Source of the DNA: an uncultured Tateyamaria sp.
Lineage (GTDB): Bacteria; Pseudomonadota; Alphaproteobacteria; Rhodobacterales; Rhodobacteraceae
DNA: 64,000 bases
Assembly: GCF_947503045.1 (NCBI RefSeq)
Contig: NZ_CANNCF010000002.1
Coordinates: 589,501-653,500 of the forward strand
Direction: 5' to 3'
The notes below the pieces were generated by a model. That model ran no database searches and had not been told where the DNA came from. It saw nothing but the letters and a program-made list of their open reading frames with translations. Shown here piece by piece: positions 28,453 through 35,517 of the stretch (its first letter is position 1; each line of letters starts with the position of its first letter). The position numbers and the translations under genes are program-made.

Positions 28453-28522
28453 TGAACAATGTTCACAAAGCATCTTGAACGACGTTCACACGTCACCTAA
28501 CTCCATTCGTGAACGATGTTCA
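28453..28522. promoter_or_regulatory. Three TGAAC-N3-GTTCA operators upstream of pspA
   Basis: Perfect palindromes at 28453-28465 (TGAACAATGTTCA), 28476-28488 (TGAACGACGTTCA) and 28510-28522 (TGAACGATGTTCA), with 23 and 34 bases between starts. They fill the 88-base gap between tetR and pspA, and the last one abuts the pspA ribosome site, so bound repressor would block transcription of pspA-yiaAB. The consensus is TGAACRNNGTTCA. Confidence 0.8.
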
Positions 28523-28537
28523 TGAAGGAGAGAAATT

Positions 28538-29209
28538 GTGTTATCTACATTCCGAACGCTTTTTGCTGGCGCCAATGCCCGCGCCGAAGACCATTTGCGC
28601 GATGTCTATGCGATCGAGCTGATCGACCAGAAAATCCGCGAAACCGAAGCGCAGGTGCAGGCCGCCAAGGCCACGCTGGCCAGCCTGATCCAACGGACCC
28701 GGTCCGAACAGAAACTACTGGACATGCTGCAAGGACGCATCGCGTCTTTGACGGAACGCGCCAAAGAAGCTTTGGCCGCTGGCCGTGACGAATTGGCGAA
28801 CGAGGCCGCCACTGCGATTGCAGAAATGGAAAACGAAAGCCTGATCCGCCAGAACACAATCGACCGCCTCGAAAGTCAGGCCACGCGTCTGCGGGCTTCG
28901 GTCGAAAAGGGTCATCGCCGGGTCATCGACCTGAAACAGGGCGCATTACAGGCCAAGGCGATCCGCCGCGAACAGAAGATGCAGGCCGGTTTGCACTCGA
29001 CACTGCAAGGGATATCCGCAGCAGACGAGGCGCAGGATCTGATCAACCGCGTGATGGGCAAGGACGACCCTCTGGAACAGGCCCAGATCCTGGCGGACAT
29101 CAACGCAGGCCTTGATCACAGCAACCTGGAAGACAGGATGGCCGGCGCCGGATTTGGTAACGCAACCAAGGTCACGGCACGCGAAGTATTGGATCGCCTG
29201 AGCAAATAA
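28538..29209 (+). CDS. pspA: PspA/IM30 family membrane-stress protein
   Basis: The 223-residue helical protein has the PspA/Vipp1 layout: an N-terminal amphipathic segment (MLSTFRTLFAGANARAEDHL), a long helical hairpin with QVQAAKATLASLIQRTRSEQK and heptad-rich sequence to about residue 150, then a C-terminal part with LINRVMGKDDPLEQAQI. The family binds stressed membranes and forms ESCRT-III-like rods that preserve the proton-motive force. The start is GTG 28538 after GAAGGAGAG. It is about as long as E. coli PspA (222). No pspB, pspC or pspF is present; TetR control replaces PspF. Confidence 0.88.
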   Translation: MLSTFRTLFAGANARAEDHLRDVYAIELIDQKIRETEAQVQAAKATLASLIQRTRSEQKLLDMLQGRIASLTERAKEALAAGRDELANEAATAIAEMENESLIRQNTIDRLESQATRLRASVEKGHRRVIDLKQGALQAKAIRREQKMQAGLHSTLQGISAADEAQDLINRVMGKDDPLEQAQILADINAGLDHSNLEDRMAGAGFGNATKVTAREVLDRLSK

Positions 29210-29244
29210 GCCGGGCCAAAAGAACGATTTAAGGAGATATGGAA

Positions 29245-29532
29245 ATGCTGAATGAGAAACCCGACAACACGCTGATCATGATGTTCAATCTGGCCGGGGT
29301 GGCTGCGGCCTACGCCCTGCTGGGACTGTCGCTGTACCTGTCGACTGACGTCCCGCTATCGACCAAGGGCTTTTGGGGCATCGGTATCTTGATGCTGACG
29401 CTCAGCCTCGTGAATTTTGTCAAATACCGGTTCGACAACCAGCAGCGTATCGACCGGATCAACCGAATCGAAGAGGCGCGCAACGAAAAACTGCTCGAAG
29501 ACTATGTGGGCGACCGCAAGGACATGCCCTGA
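29245..29532 (+). CDS. YiaA/YiaB-type two-helix inner-membrane protein
   Basis: From ATG 29245 the protein has 95 residues, with two helices (about 10-32 and 41-60) and a charged C-terminal tail (NQQRIDRINRIEEARNEKLL). This fits the YiaA/YiaB two-helix domain, known to occur beside PspA in other bacteria. The AAGGAGAT ribosome site is eight bases from ATG 29245 but only two from the ATG at 29239, so the former is preferred. It is the last gene of the tetR-pspA-yiaAB unit and is followed by a terminator. Confidence 0.82.
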   Translation: MLNEKPDNTLIMMFNLAGVAAAYALLGLSLYLSTDVPLSTKGFWGIGILMLTLSLVNFVKYRFDNQQRIDRINRIEEARNEKLLEDYVGDRKDMP

Positions 29533-29539
29533 AGTCTCA

Positions 29540-29566
29540 AAAGGGCCGCCGCAATGGCGGCCCTTT
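29540..29566. terminator. Rho-independent terminator between yiaAB and the creatinase gene
   Basis: AAAGGGCCGCC - gcaat - GGCGGCCCTTT is a perfect 11-base stem between convergent genes. T runs on both strands are short but present, so it can serve both directions. Confidence 0.85.
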
Positions 29567-29569
29567 CCT

Positions 29570-30778
29570 TTAACCAACCACGTTGTGCTCAGGCCCGTAA
29601 GGAAACCCGGTGATGTTTTCCGCGCCATCCTCAGTGATCACGAGAATGTCGTGCTCGCGGTACCCGCCCGCACCCGGTTGACCGTCCGGAATGGTCAGCA
29701 TCGGCTCCATCGAGATGACCATCCCGGGCTCCAACACCGTGTCGATATCCTCGCGCAACTCCAGCCCCGCCTCGCGCCCGTAATAATGCGACAGCACGCC
29801 GAATGAATGGCCGTAACCAAAGCTGCGATATTGCAAAAGGTCCCGCTCGGCAAAGAACGCGTTGACGCCGTGGGTGACATCGGCGCAACTCACGCCGGGC
29901 TTCAGCAGGGACATGCCCAGCTCATGCGCACCCACATTCGCCTCCCACAGCGTCAGCGACGCCGCATCCACGGTCACAACAAACAGCGTGCGTTCCAGCG
30001 CCGTGTAATAGCCCGAAATCATCGGAAAGGTGTTCAGCGACAGGATATCGCCCCGTTCCAACGCCCGCGCGGTCACAGGATTATGCGCTCCGTCAGTGTT
30101 CAGACCCGACTGAAACCACACCCACGTGTCGCGATATTCAGCATCAGGAAAACGCTTGGCGATCTCCATCTCCATCGCGTCACGGCCCGCCATGGCCACG
30201 TCAATCTCGCGCACACCAACCTTGATCGCATCGCGAATGGCATAGCCACCCACATCGGCCACCTGCGCGCCATGACGGATCAGGGCGATCTCGGCCTCGG
30301 ACTTGTGCATACGTTGACGCATCGTGGTGTCATACAGATCCACCGTGGCGACAGGTTTCAGGAAATCCTCCAGCTTGCCCTGCTGCAACAGCGTCAAATG
30401 ATCGGATTCAACGCCGATCACCGCCCCCTCACCCGTTACCTCGCGCACCGCACGCCAGAAATTGTCGCGCTGCCAGTCGGTATAGGTGATGTTGTCACCG
30501 TGACAGCGGCGCCACGGCTGGCCGGCATCAATGCCAGCGCTGATCGTCACGCAGGCGTCTTCGGTCACGACGCAGGCATAAGGGCGACCAAACGCGCAAT
30601 AGAGAAAACCCGAGTAATAGGCGACATTGTGCATCGAGGTGAGAACGGCAGCGGTGGCGCCTGACGCCTCCATCCGGTCGCGCAATTCGGCGATACGGGC
30701 GTCATATTCGGCAGCCTCAAACGGCAGGGGCGCTTTTTCACCATTGTGAAAGCGAAAGAATGCGGGGCGAGTGGTCAT
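29570..30778 (-). CDS. Creatinase (creatine amidinohydrolase), M24 fold
   Basis: The 402-residue protein closely follows Pseudomonas creatinase, which hydrolyses creatine to sarcosine and urea using a metal-free pita-bread (M24) fold. Landmarks FLYCAFGRPYACVVTED, DAGQPWRR, TDWQRDNFW, WFQSGLNTDGAHNPVT and FGYGHSFGVLSHYYGREAGL are all present. Numbering matches the known catalytic residues: His232, Glu262, His324, Arg335 and Glu358. It lies 101 bases after an alpha/beta hydrolase gene. No creatininase, urease or sarcosine oxidase gene is in the window. Confidence 0.93.
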   Translation of the reverse strand: MTTRPAFFRFHNGEKAPLPFEAAEYDARIAELRDRMEASGATAAVLTSMHNVAYYSGFLYCAFGRPYACVVTEDACVTISAGIDAGQPWRRCHGDNITYTDWQRDNFWRAVREVTGEGAVIGVESDHLTLLQQGKLEDFLKPVATVDLYDTTMRQRMHKSEAEIALIRHGAQVADVGGYAIRDAIKVGVREIDVAMAGRDAMEMEIAKRFPDAEYRDTWVWFQSGLNTDGAHNPVTARALERGDILSLNTFPMISGYYTALERTLFVVTVDAASLTLWEANVGAHELGMSLLKPGVSCADVTHGVNAFFAERDLLQYRSFGYGHSFGVLSHYYGREAGLELREDIDTVLEPGMVISMEPMLTIPDGQPGAGGYREHDILVITEDGAENITGFPYGPEHNVVG

Positions 30779-30801
30779 GCCTGACCCTCCTTTTCAGAAA
30801 G

Positions 30802-30866
30802 GTCCCGGCGTGCAGGACGTCTGGGCGCTGATTTTGCAAGCGACGCCATCGCCTGCGGCCCGGGAC
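30802..30866. repeat. Long interrupted inverted repeat upstream of the creatinase gene
   Basis: GTCCCGG-cgt-GCAGG at 30802-30816 pairs with CCTGC-ggc-CCGGGAC at 30852-30866 across 35 bases, 12 of 15 positions complementary. It lies in the gap between the hydrolase and creatinase genes; it may be a transcript hairpin or chance in GC-rich DNA. Confidence 0.35.
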
Positions 30867-30879
30867 GAGATGTTGCCGA

Positions 30880-31671
30880 TCAGCGCGGCGTCGTCAAGCG
30901 GCGTATCAGGTCACTGCCCGGATCGCACAACGCATCGATCACGTTGAAATGATGCTCACCCGGCACAACGACATGATCGCAGGTCAACGCCTCTGCCAAG
31001 GCACGCGCTTGTTCAAGGAACGCAGGACGCTCAGCGCCGCCCACCCACACGGTAACAGGCACCTCGGGTGCGGGCTGATGGATCGGGCTTTCGGCTCGTG
31101 CCATGGCCGCATCCATCCCGAAATTGGCGTTCATGCTGGTGCGCAACAGCGGTTCCAGATCGGACACAGGTGAAATCGGAACCACATGGCTCAACCTGTC
31201 GCGCAAGGCGTCGGGCAACATGCCCGGCGCCAGCATCCGCGCAACAAGGTGCCCGCCTGCGGAATGCCCGGCAAGGCTGATCAGGCCGCTCGAGTCCTCT
31301 GCCACCTGCATCACCGCCTGGGCAATTTGCTGCGTGATCCCGGCGATCCGCACGGTCGGGCACAGATCATAAGACGGCATGACCACCGCCCAGCCCCGCG
31401 CCAGCGCACCAGCGGCAAAATGGGACCAGAACGAACGATCAAACTTCAGCCAATAGCCGCCATGGACAAAGACCAAAGTGCCCTTGGCCGTGCCTTCGGG
31501 CAAAAACCGGTCCAGCGCCATACGGTCGGACGGACCATAGGGCAGGTCCAATTCCGCCCGCGCGCCAAGGCTGTCACGAAACTGCGCAGCGGCAGCCGAC
31601 CAACGTGTAAGATAGGCGTCAGCGCCTTCAATATAGGCGCTATTGGCATATGCATCGTCCAGATCTGGCAT
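30880..31671 (-). CDS. Alpha/beta hydrolase, arylformamidase-like
   Basis: This 263-residue enzyme has the oxyanion motif VFVHGGYWLKFDRSFW (HGGYW is typical of N-formylkynurenine formamidases) and the nucleophile elbow AGHSAGGHL, with a C-terminal His in GEHHFNVID as catalytic base. It probably hydrolyses an amide or ester of a small molecule. Kynureninase and tryptophan dioxygenase genes are not nearby, so the kynurenine role is uncertain. It reads toward the creatinase gene and could act on the same class of amidino or N-acyl substrates. Confidence 0.83.
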   Translation of the reverse strand: MPDLDDAYANSAYIEGADAYLTRWSAAAAQFRDSLGARAELDLPYGPSDRMALDRFLPEGTAKGTLVFVHGGYWLKFDRSFWSHFAAGALARGWAVVMPSYDLCPTVRIAGITQQIAQAVMQVAEDSSGLISLAGHSAGGHLVARMLAPGMLPDALRDRLSHVVPISPVSDLEPLLRTSMNANFGMDAAMARAESPIHQPAPEVPVTVWVGGAERPAFLEQARALAEALTCDHVVVPGEHHFNVIDALCDPGSDLIRRLTTPR

Positions 31672-31747
31672 GGTCTCTCCCGGCTTTGGAACTGGACAAT
31701 CCTAGCCCGTGTTGAAAGAGATGCACCAGACTCGAACGGAGGCGATC

Positions 31748-33223
31748 ATGCTTGACCAAACGACTGACCTGAAATCCCTGCTGAAGGACCCGACCCTGCT
31801 GGAAACGCGTGGCTTTGTGAACGGCGCGTGGATCGACGGCGAAAACGGCACCTTTGATGTGACCAACCCCGCCCGCGGCGATGTGATCGCCGAAGTGGCC
31901 GACCTCAGCCGCGCGCAGGTGGCCGAGGCCATCGCCGCCGCCGAAGCCGCCCAAAAGGAATGGGCCAAGTGGACCGGCAAGGAACGCGCCGCCGTCATGC
32001 GCAAGTGGTTCGATTTGATGATGGCCAACCAGGACGATCTGGGCACCATCCTCACCGCTGAACAGGGCAAACCGCTGGCCGAGGCCAAGGGCGAGGTGGG
32101 CTATGGCGCCTCTTTCATCGAATTCTTTGGCGAAGAGGCCAAGCGCATCTATGGCGAAACGATCCCGGGCCACCAGCGCGACAAGCGGATCATGGTGATG
32201 AAACAGCCCGTCGGGGTCGCCGCCTCGATCACACCATGGAACTTTCCCAACGCGATGATCACCCGCAAGGCAGGCCCGGCACTCGCTGCAGGCTGTTCTT
32301 TCGTCGCGCGTCCGGCCAAGGAAACGCCGCTGTCGGCCATCGTCATGGGCGTGCTCGCCGAACGGGCGGGTATCCCCGCAGGCGTGTTCAGCGTTGTGCC
32401 ATCCTCCTCGTCCTCCGCCATCGGCAAGGAATTCTGCGAAAACCCCGCCGTGCGCAAACTGACCTTTACAGGGTCAACCGAGGTGGGCCGCATCCTGATG
32501 AAACAGGCCGCCGATCAGGTCATGAAATGCTCGATGGAGCTGGGCGGCAACGCGCCGTTCATCGTTTTTGACGACGCCGATCTTGATGCGGCAGTCGAAG
32601 GCGCGATCCTGTGCAAGTTCCGCAACAATGGCCAGACCTGTGTTTGCGCCAACCGGATTTACGTGCAGGCCGGCGTCTATGACGCATTTGCCGAAAAGCT
32701 GGCCAAACGTGTGGGCCAGATGAAAGTTGGCGACGGTCTTGAGGCAGGCGTGGACCTTGGCCCGCTCATCAACCCCGACGCCGGGGCCAAGGTGATCGAG
32801 CACATTCAGGACGCGACCTCAAAAGGGGCCAAGGTGCTGATGGGCCCCGGAGCAGACGGGCTTGACGGCAACTTCCTGCCCCCCACCATCGTCACCGGCG
32901 TGACGCAAGATATGGCCGTGGCGCAGGAAGAAACCTTTGGCCCGCTCGCGCCACTGTTCAAATTCGAGAACGAGGATGACGTGATCGCCATGGCCAATGA
33001 CACGATCTTTGGCCTCGCCTCCTATTTCTACGCCAAGGATCTGTCCCGCGTGTACAAGGTCGCCGAAGCGCTGGAATACGGCATCGTGGGCGTGAACACC
33101 GGCCTGATCTCTACCGAGGTGGCACCTTTTGGCGGGGTCAAACAGTCCGGCCTGGGCCGCGAAGGATCGCATCACGGGATCGAGGATTATCTCGAGATGA
33201 AATACGTCTGCATGAGCGTTTAA
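31748..33223 (+). CDS. gabD: NAD(P)-dependent succinate-semialdehyde dehydrogenase (GabD-like)
   Basis: The 491-residue aldehyde dehydrogenase oxidises succinate semialdehyde to succinate (GABA or related catabolism). Motifs in order: SITPWNFPNAMI, FTGSTEVGRIL, MELGGNAPFIVF (general-base Glu), NNGQTCVCANRIYVQ (catalytic Cys) and QEETFGP. The usual cofactor-binding KPA is RPA here (VARPAKETP), which may affect NADP use. ATG 31748 follows GGAGG; an ATG 13 codons upstream (31709) is less likely. The gene is divergent from the alpha/beta hydrolase. Confidence 0.88.
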   Translation: MLDQTTDLKSLLKDPTLLETRGFVNGAWIDGENGTFDVTNPARGDVIAEVADLSRAQVAEAIAAAEAAQKEWAKWTGKERAAVMRKWFDLMMANQDDLGTILTAEQGKPLAEAKGEVGYGASFIEFFGEEAKRIYGETIPGHQRDKRIMVMKQPVGVAASITPWNFPNAMITRKAGPALAAGCSFVARPAKETPLSAIVMGVLAERAGIPAGVFSVVPSSSSSAIGKEFCENPAVRKLTFTGSTEVGRILMKQAADQVMKCSMELGGNAPFIVFDDADLDAAVEGAILCKFRNNGQTCVCANRIYVQAGVYDAFAEKLAKRVGQMKVGDGLEAGVDLGPLINPDAGAKVIEHIQDATSKGAKVLMGPGADGLDGNFLPPTIVTGVTQDMAVAQEETFGPLAPLFKFENEDDVIAMANDTIFGLASYFYAKDLSRVYKVAEALEYGIVGVNTGLISTEVAPFGGVKQSGLGREGSHHGIEDYLEMKYVCMSV

Positions 33224-33253
33224 TACTCTGTTAACCCGAAAAATCGTTTAGTG

Positions 33254-33307
33254 TGGGGCACTTGAAAAGTGTCCCACGCTGGGACACGGGCGCTTTGCCC
33301 GTGTTTT
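33254..33307. terminator. Overlapping hairpins ending in a terminator, gabD/msrA
   Basis: ACACGGGC - gcttt - GCCCGTGT followed by TTT (33284-33307) is a standard terminator for gabD. Upstream, TGGGGCACTT/AGTGTCCCA (33254-33276) and GTGTCCCA/TGGGACAC (33270-33287) form two further stems, each sharing an arm with the next. The last arm overlaps the terminator stem. msrA on the other strand ends at 33308, so the region serves convergent genes. Confidence 0.75.
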
Positions 33308-33814
33308 CTATTCTGCGGCGCGCCGGGGCAGGACCCAGCCGGGGCGCACGAAATGGCAGGTATAGCCGTTCGGAATCCGCTCAAGATAATCCTGATGCTC
33401 CGGCTCCGCTTCCCAGAAATCGCCCGCAGGCTCCACTTCGGTCACGACCTTGCCCGGCCACAGACCGGAGGCATCCACATCCGCGATGGTATCCAGCGCA
33501 ATCTGTTTCTGCTCGTCATCCACATAGTAGATCGCCGAGCGATAGCTGGGACCCCGGTCGTTGCCCTGCTGATTGGGCGTCGTCGGGTCGTGGATCTGAA
33601 AGAAGAACTCCAGCAGCTCGCGAAACGAGGTCACGGCCGGATCATAGATGATCTCTATCCCCTCGGCATGCGTGCCATGGTTGCGATAGGTAGCATTCGG
33701 CACGTCTCCACCGGTGTATCCAACGCGGGTCGCCTTGATCCCGGGTTTCTTGCGGATCAAGTCCTGCATACCCCAGAAACATCCACCCGCCAGCACTGCG
33801 CGCGCGTCATTCAT
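33308..33814 (-). CDS. msrA: Peptide-methionine (S)-S-oxide reductase
   Basis: The 168-residue enzyme reduces the S-epimer of methionine sulfoxide in proteins. The catalytic signature [12 protein letters not shown] is near the N-terminus, followed by [46 protein letters not shown] and SAIYY, all family landmarks. Start ATG 33814 overlaps the msrB stop (ATGA); the frame extends 31 codons upstream into msrB, which is rejected. It has no signal peptide, so it is cytoplasmic. Confidence 0.95.
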   Translation of the reverse strand: MNDARAVLAGGCFWGMQDLIRKKPGIKATRVGYTGGDVPNATYRNHGTHAEGIEIIYDPAVTSFRELLEFFFQIHDPTTPNQQGNDRGPSYRSAIYYVDDEQKQIALDTIADVDASGLWPGKVVTEVEPAGDFWEAEPEHQDYLERIPNGYTCHFVRPGWVLPRRAAE

Positions 33815-34260
33815 GCTACATCCTCCACCTGATCCAGATAATTGCCATAGCCTTCGGCCTCCATATCGTCGCGGTGAACAAACCGCAGCGATGCCGAATT
33901 GATGCAATAGCGCAAGCCTCCACGGTCGCGCGGCCCATCCTCGAACACGTGGCCCAGATGGCTGTCTCCATGTTTCGAGCGGACCTCGGTGCGGATCATG
34001 CCCAGCGATGCATCCCGCAATTCTTCGACATGGGCCGGTTCAATCGGCTTTGTAAACGACGGCCAGCCGCACCCGGATTCGTATTTGTCGGACGAGGCGA
34101 ATAGCGGCTCTCCCGAGACGATGTCCACATAAATCCCGGGCTCCTTGTTGTTGAGCAACTTGCCCGTGCCGGGGCGCTCCGTCCCGCTTTGCTGGGTCAC
34201 ATAGAATTCTTCGGGCGACAATGTCGCGATGACGTCTGGGTTCTTGGTGTATTGGGTCAT
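33811..34260 (-). CDS. msrB: Peptide-methionine (R)-S-oxide reductase
   Basis: The 149-residue enzyme reduces the R-epimer of methionine sulfoxide. Motifs are [18 protein letters not shown] and the catalytic [11 protein letters not shown], with Cys in the last motif as the reactive residue. The paired CxxC zinc sites of form-2 MsrBs are absent. It is translationally coupled to msrA, so both epimers are handled together. It is divergent from an exported glutathione peroxidase. Confidence 0.95.
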   Translation of the reverse strand: MTQYTKNPDVIATLSPEEFYVTQQSGTERPGTGKLLNNKEPGIYVDIVSGEPLFASSDKYESGCGWPSFTKPIEPAHVEELRDASLGMIRTEVRSKHGDSHLGHVFEDGPRDRGGLRYCINSASLRFVHRDDMEAEGYGNYLDQVEDVA

Positions 34261-34306
34261 GTTCGCCTTTCCCGTGAACTGTTCGGGGTCTGATCCATAT
34301 TTGGTG

Positions 34307-34322
34307 CATTTGTCGACAAATG
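34307..34322. promoter_or_regulatory. 16-bp perfect palindrome between msrB and gpx
   Basis: CATTTGTCGACAAATG is fully self-complementary. It lies 47 bases upstream of msrB and 65 upstream of the glutathione peroxidase start, in the only gap between these divergent oxidative-repair genes, so a shared redox-responsive operator is likely. The regulator is unknown. Confidence 0.6.
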
Positions 34323-34386
34323 AAAGAGGGTGACAGGGGGCCGCTCTGAACTAGATCAAAGGGTAAGTTTTACAAAAGAGGTTCCG

Positions 34387-34914
34387 ATGCTTCGACACGC
34401 CGCTGCCTTGCTGGCCATCTGCATGGCCGGGATTGCATCTGCCGACCTTCCGGATGTGTCCTTTCCCTCCATTGATGGTGGGCATTTGAACGTGTCCGAT
34501 TGGAATGGGCGCCCCGTGCTGGTCGTCAACACGGCATCTCAATGCGCATACACCGGCCAGTACGAGGAATTGCAGGCACTTTTCGACACATATCGCGCAG
34601 ATGGACTGATCGTGCTGGCCGTACCCTCGGATGATTTTCGCCAGGAATTGGGCAGCGCTGCCGAGGTCAAAGAGTTCTGCGAGATGACGTTTGGACTGGA
34701 CCTGCCGATGACCGACATCACCCGGATAAAGGGGGTAGGCGCGCATCCGCTCTACCGTGCGGTAAAGGCCGAAACCGGGTTTGTGCCGCGATGGAATTTC
34801 AACAAAATACTGTTCGCCTCTGACGGGGATGTGATCGCCACATGGGGGTCACGAACGTCGCCGATGTCCGCAGAGATCCGGCGCGCGGTAACGGATGCGT
34901 TGTCGGCGCGGTAG
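34387..34914 (+). CDS. Glutathione peroxidase family protein, exported
   Basis: The 175-residue thioredoxin-fold peroxidase has an N-terminal signal peptide (MLRHAAALLAICMAGIASA). The mature part shows the GPx motifs NTASQCAYTGQYEELQALF (catalytic Cys in place of selenocysteine), FGLDLPMTDI and PRWNFNKILF (Trp/Asn of the catalytic tetrad). It would reduce hydroperoxides in the periplasm, probably with thioredoxin-like donors. Start ATG 34387 follows AGAGG; the longer frame to 34330 has no signal-like beginning. Confidence 0.88.
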   Translation: MLRHAAALLAICMAGIASADLPDVSFPSIDGGHLNVSDWNGRPVLVVNTASQCAYTGQYEELQALFDTYRADGLIVLAVPSDDFRQELGSAAEVKEFCEMTFGLDLPMTDITRIKGVGAHPLYRAVKAETGFVPRWNFNKILFASDGDVIATWGSRTSPMSAEIRRAVTDALSAR

Positions 34915-35040
34915 GCATCATGTCCGGGTGACGACGCTTGCGCTGTCCGTTCACCAAAGCTGCTTTGCAATCGGTTGACTGGTTTTGAACTGGATTCGGG
35001 TTCCGGGTCGTTTATAGCCTTGGCGCTTTTTCGAAGCACA

Positions 35041-35078
35041 TCGTCAGACTCTGACGACGGCGCCCGAACCTTTCGGGC
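35041..35078. repeat. Palindrome and hairpin downstream of gpx
   Basis: TCGTCAGACTCTGACGA (35041-35057) is a perfect 17-base odd palindrome. It is followed by GCCCGAA - cct - TTCGGGC (35062-35078). Neither is followed by a T run. They lie in the 256-base gap after gpx, where I see no gene, and may mark a transcript end or a binding site. Confidence 0.45.
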
Positions 35079-35111
35079 CGGGTCGACTATTACTGTCCGT
35101 TGCCATCAAAG

Positions 35112-35137
35112 AAAAAAGGCCTGCTCAAAGGCAGGCC
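35112..35137 (-). terminator. Rho-independent terminator of the yjb/exopolysaccharide operon
   Basis: On the minus strand GGCCTGC - ctttga - GCAGGCC is followed by TTTTTT. It lies 34 bases after the small Ser/Thr-rich protein gene, the end of the leftward exopolysaccharide locus. Confidence 0.88.
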
Positions 35138-35170
35138 GCTAAAATACCAATTGCGTACTAAAACCAGAAT

Positions 35171-35404
35171 TCAGTTGGTCGATGTGCTGGACGCCGTCGA
35201 AACAACCATTTTTGTGGCAGCACTCGCCATGGACGCGGTTGTCGAAGTCGTCGCACTCAACGATCCGCTCGTCTGACCTTGTGTCAATTCACCGCCGGTG
35301 CTGCCGGTGACGAAGATGTTCAACGGGATTTCCTGCGCGAATGCGGCGGTCGAAAATGCGGCTGCCAAAGCAGCGACGGAAACAGTATGCAGTGTCTTTT
35401 TCAT
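35171..35404 (-). CDS. Small Ser/Thr-rich secreted protein, YjbE/GfcA-like
   Basis: The 77-residue protein has a clean signal peptide (MKKTLHTVSVAALAAAFSTAAFA). The mature 54 residues are dominated by Ser, Thr, Ala and Gly and end in STASSTSTN. Length, signal and composition recall E. coli YjbE, the first product of the yjbEFGH exopolysaccharide operon. Here it lies downstream of yjbF rather than upstream of it. The AAAGGAG ribosome site is strong, pointing to high expression. The role of YjbE-type proteins is unclear; identity is inferred from style and context, not from alignable sequence. Confidence 0.7.
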   Translation of the reverse strand: MKKTLHTVSVAALAAAFSTAAFAQEIPLNIFVTGSTGGELTQGQTSGSLSATTSTTASMASAATKMVVSTASSTSTN

Positions 35405-35517
35405 GCTTTTGGCTCCTTTGAATTACAAAGGAATATTTATGTCAGATTTGATGAAAACGCAATCTGACGGGCCAAAAGTCTGAACAACTGGTTAACGCGT
35501 ATTGGGGCGGTTTGCCC
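35405..35517 (-). promoter_or_regulatory. Promoter region of the YjbE-like gene with GTCAGATT repeat
   Basis: On the minus strand a TTGCGT -35 and TAAATA -10 are 17 bases apart. An inverted repeat GTCAGATT (35441-35448) / AATCTGAC (35461-35468), 12-base spacer, covers this promoter, so a separate, regulated promoter for the small protein is likely. Confidence 0.5.

Noticed and set aside
19795-29532. Phage-defence island containing the AAA ATPase
   Set aside because: No nuclease, toxin, transposase, integrase or abrupt change in composition; the presence of PspA and YiaAB and many membrane helices points to envelope stress instead.
33254-33307. Transcription attenuator controlling a downstream plus-strand gene
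   Set aside because: The stems look attenuator-like, but the next gene is on the opposite strand and ends here, so there is no downstream gene to regulate; kept only as a 3'-end curiosity.
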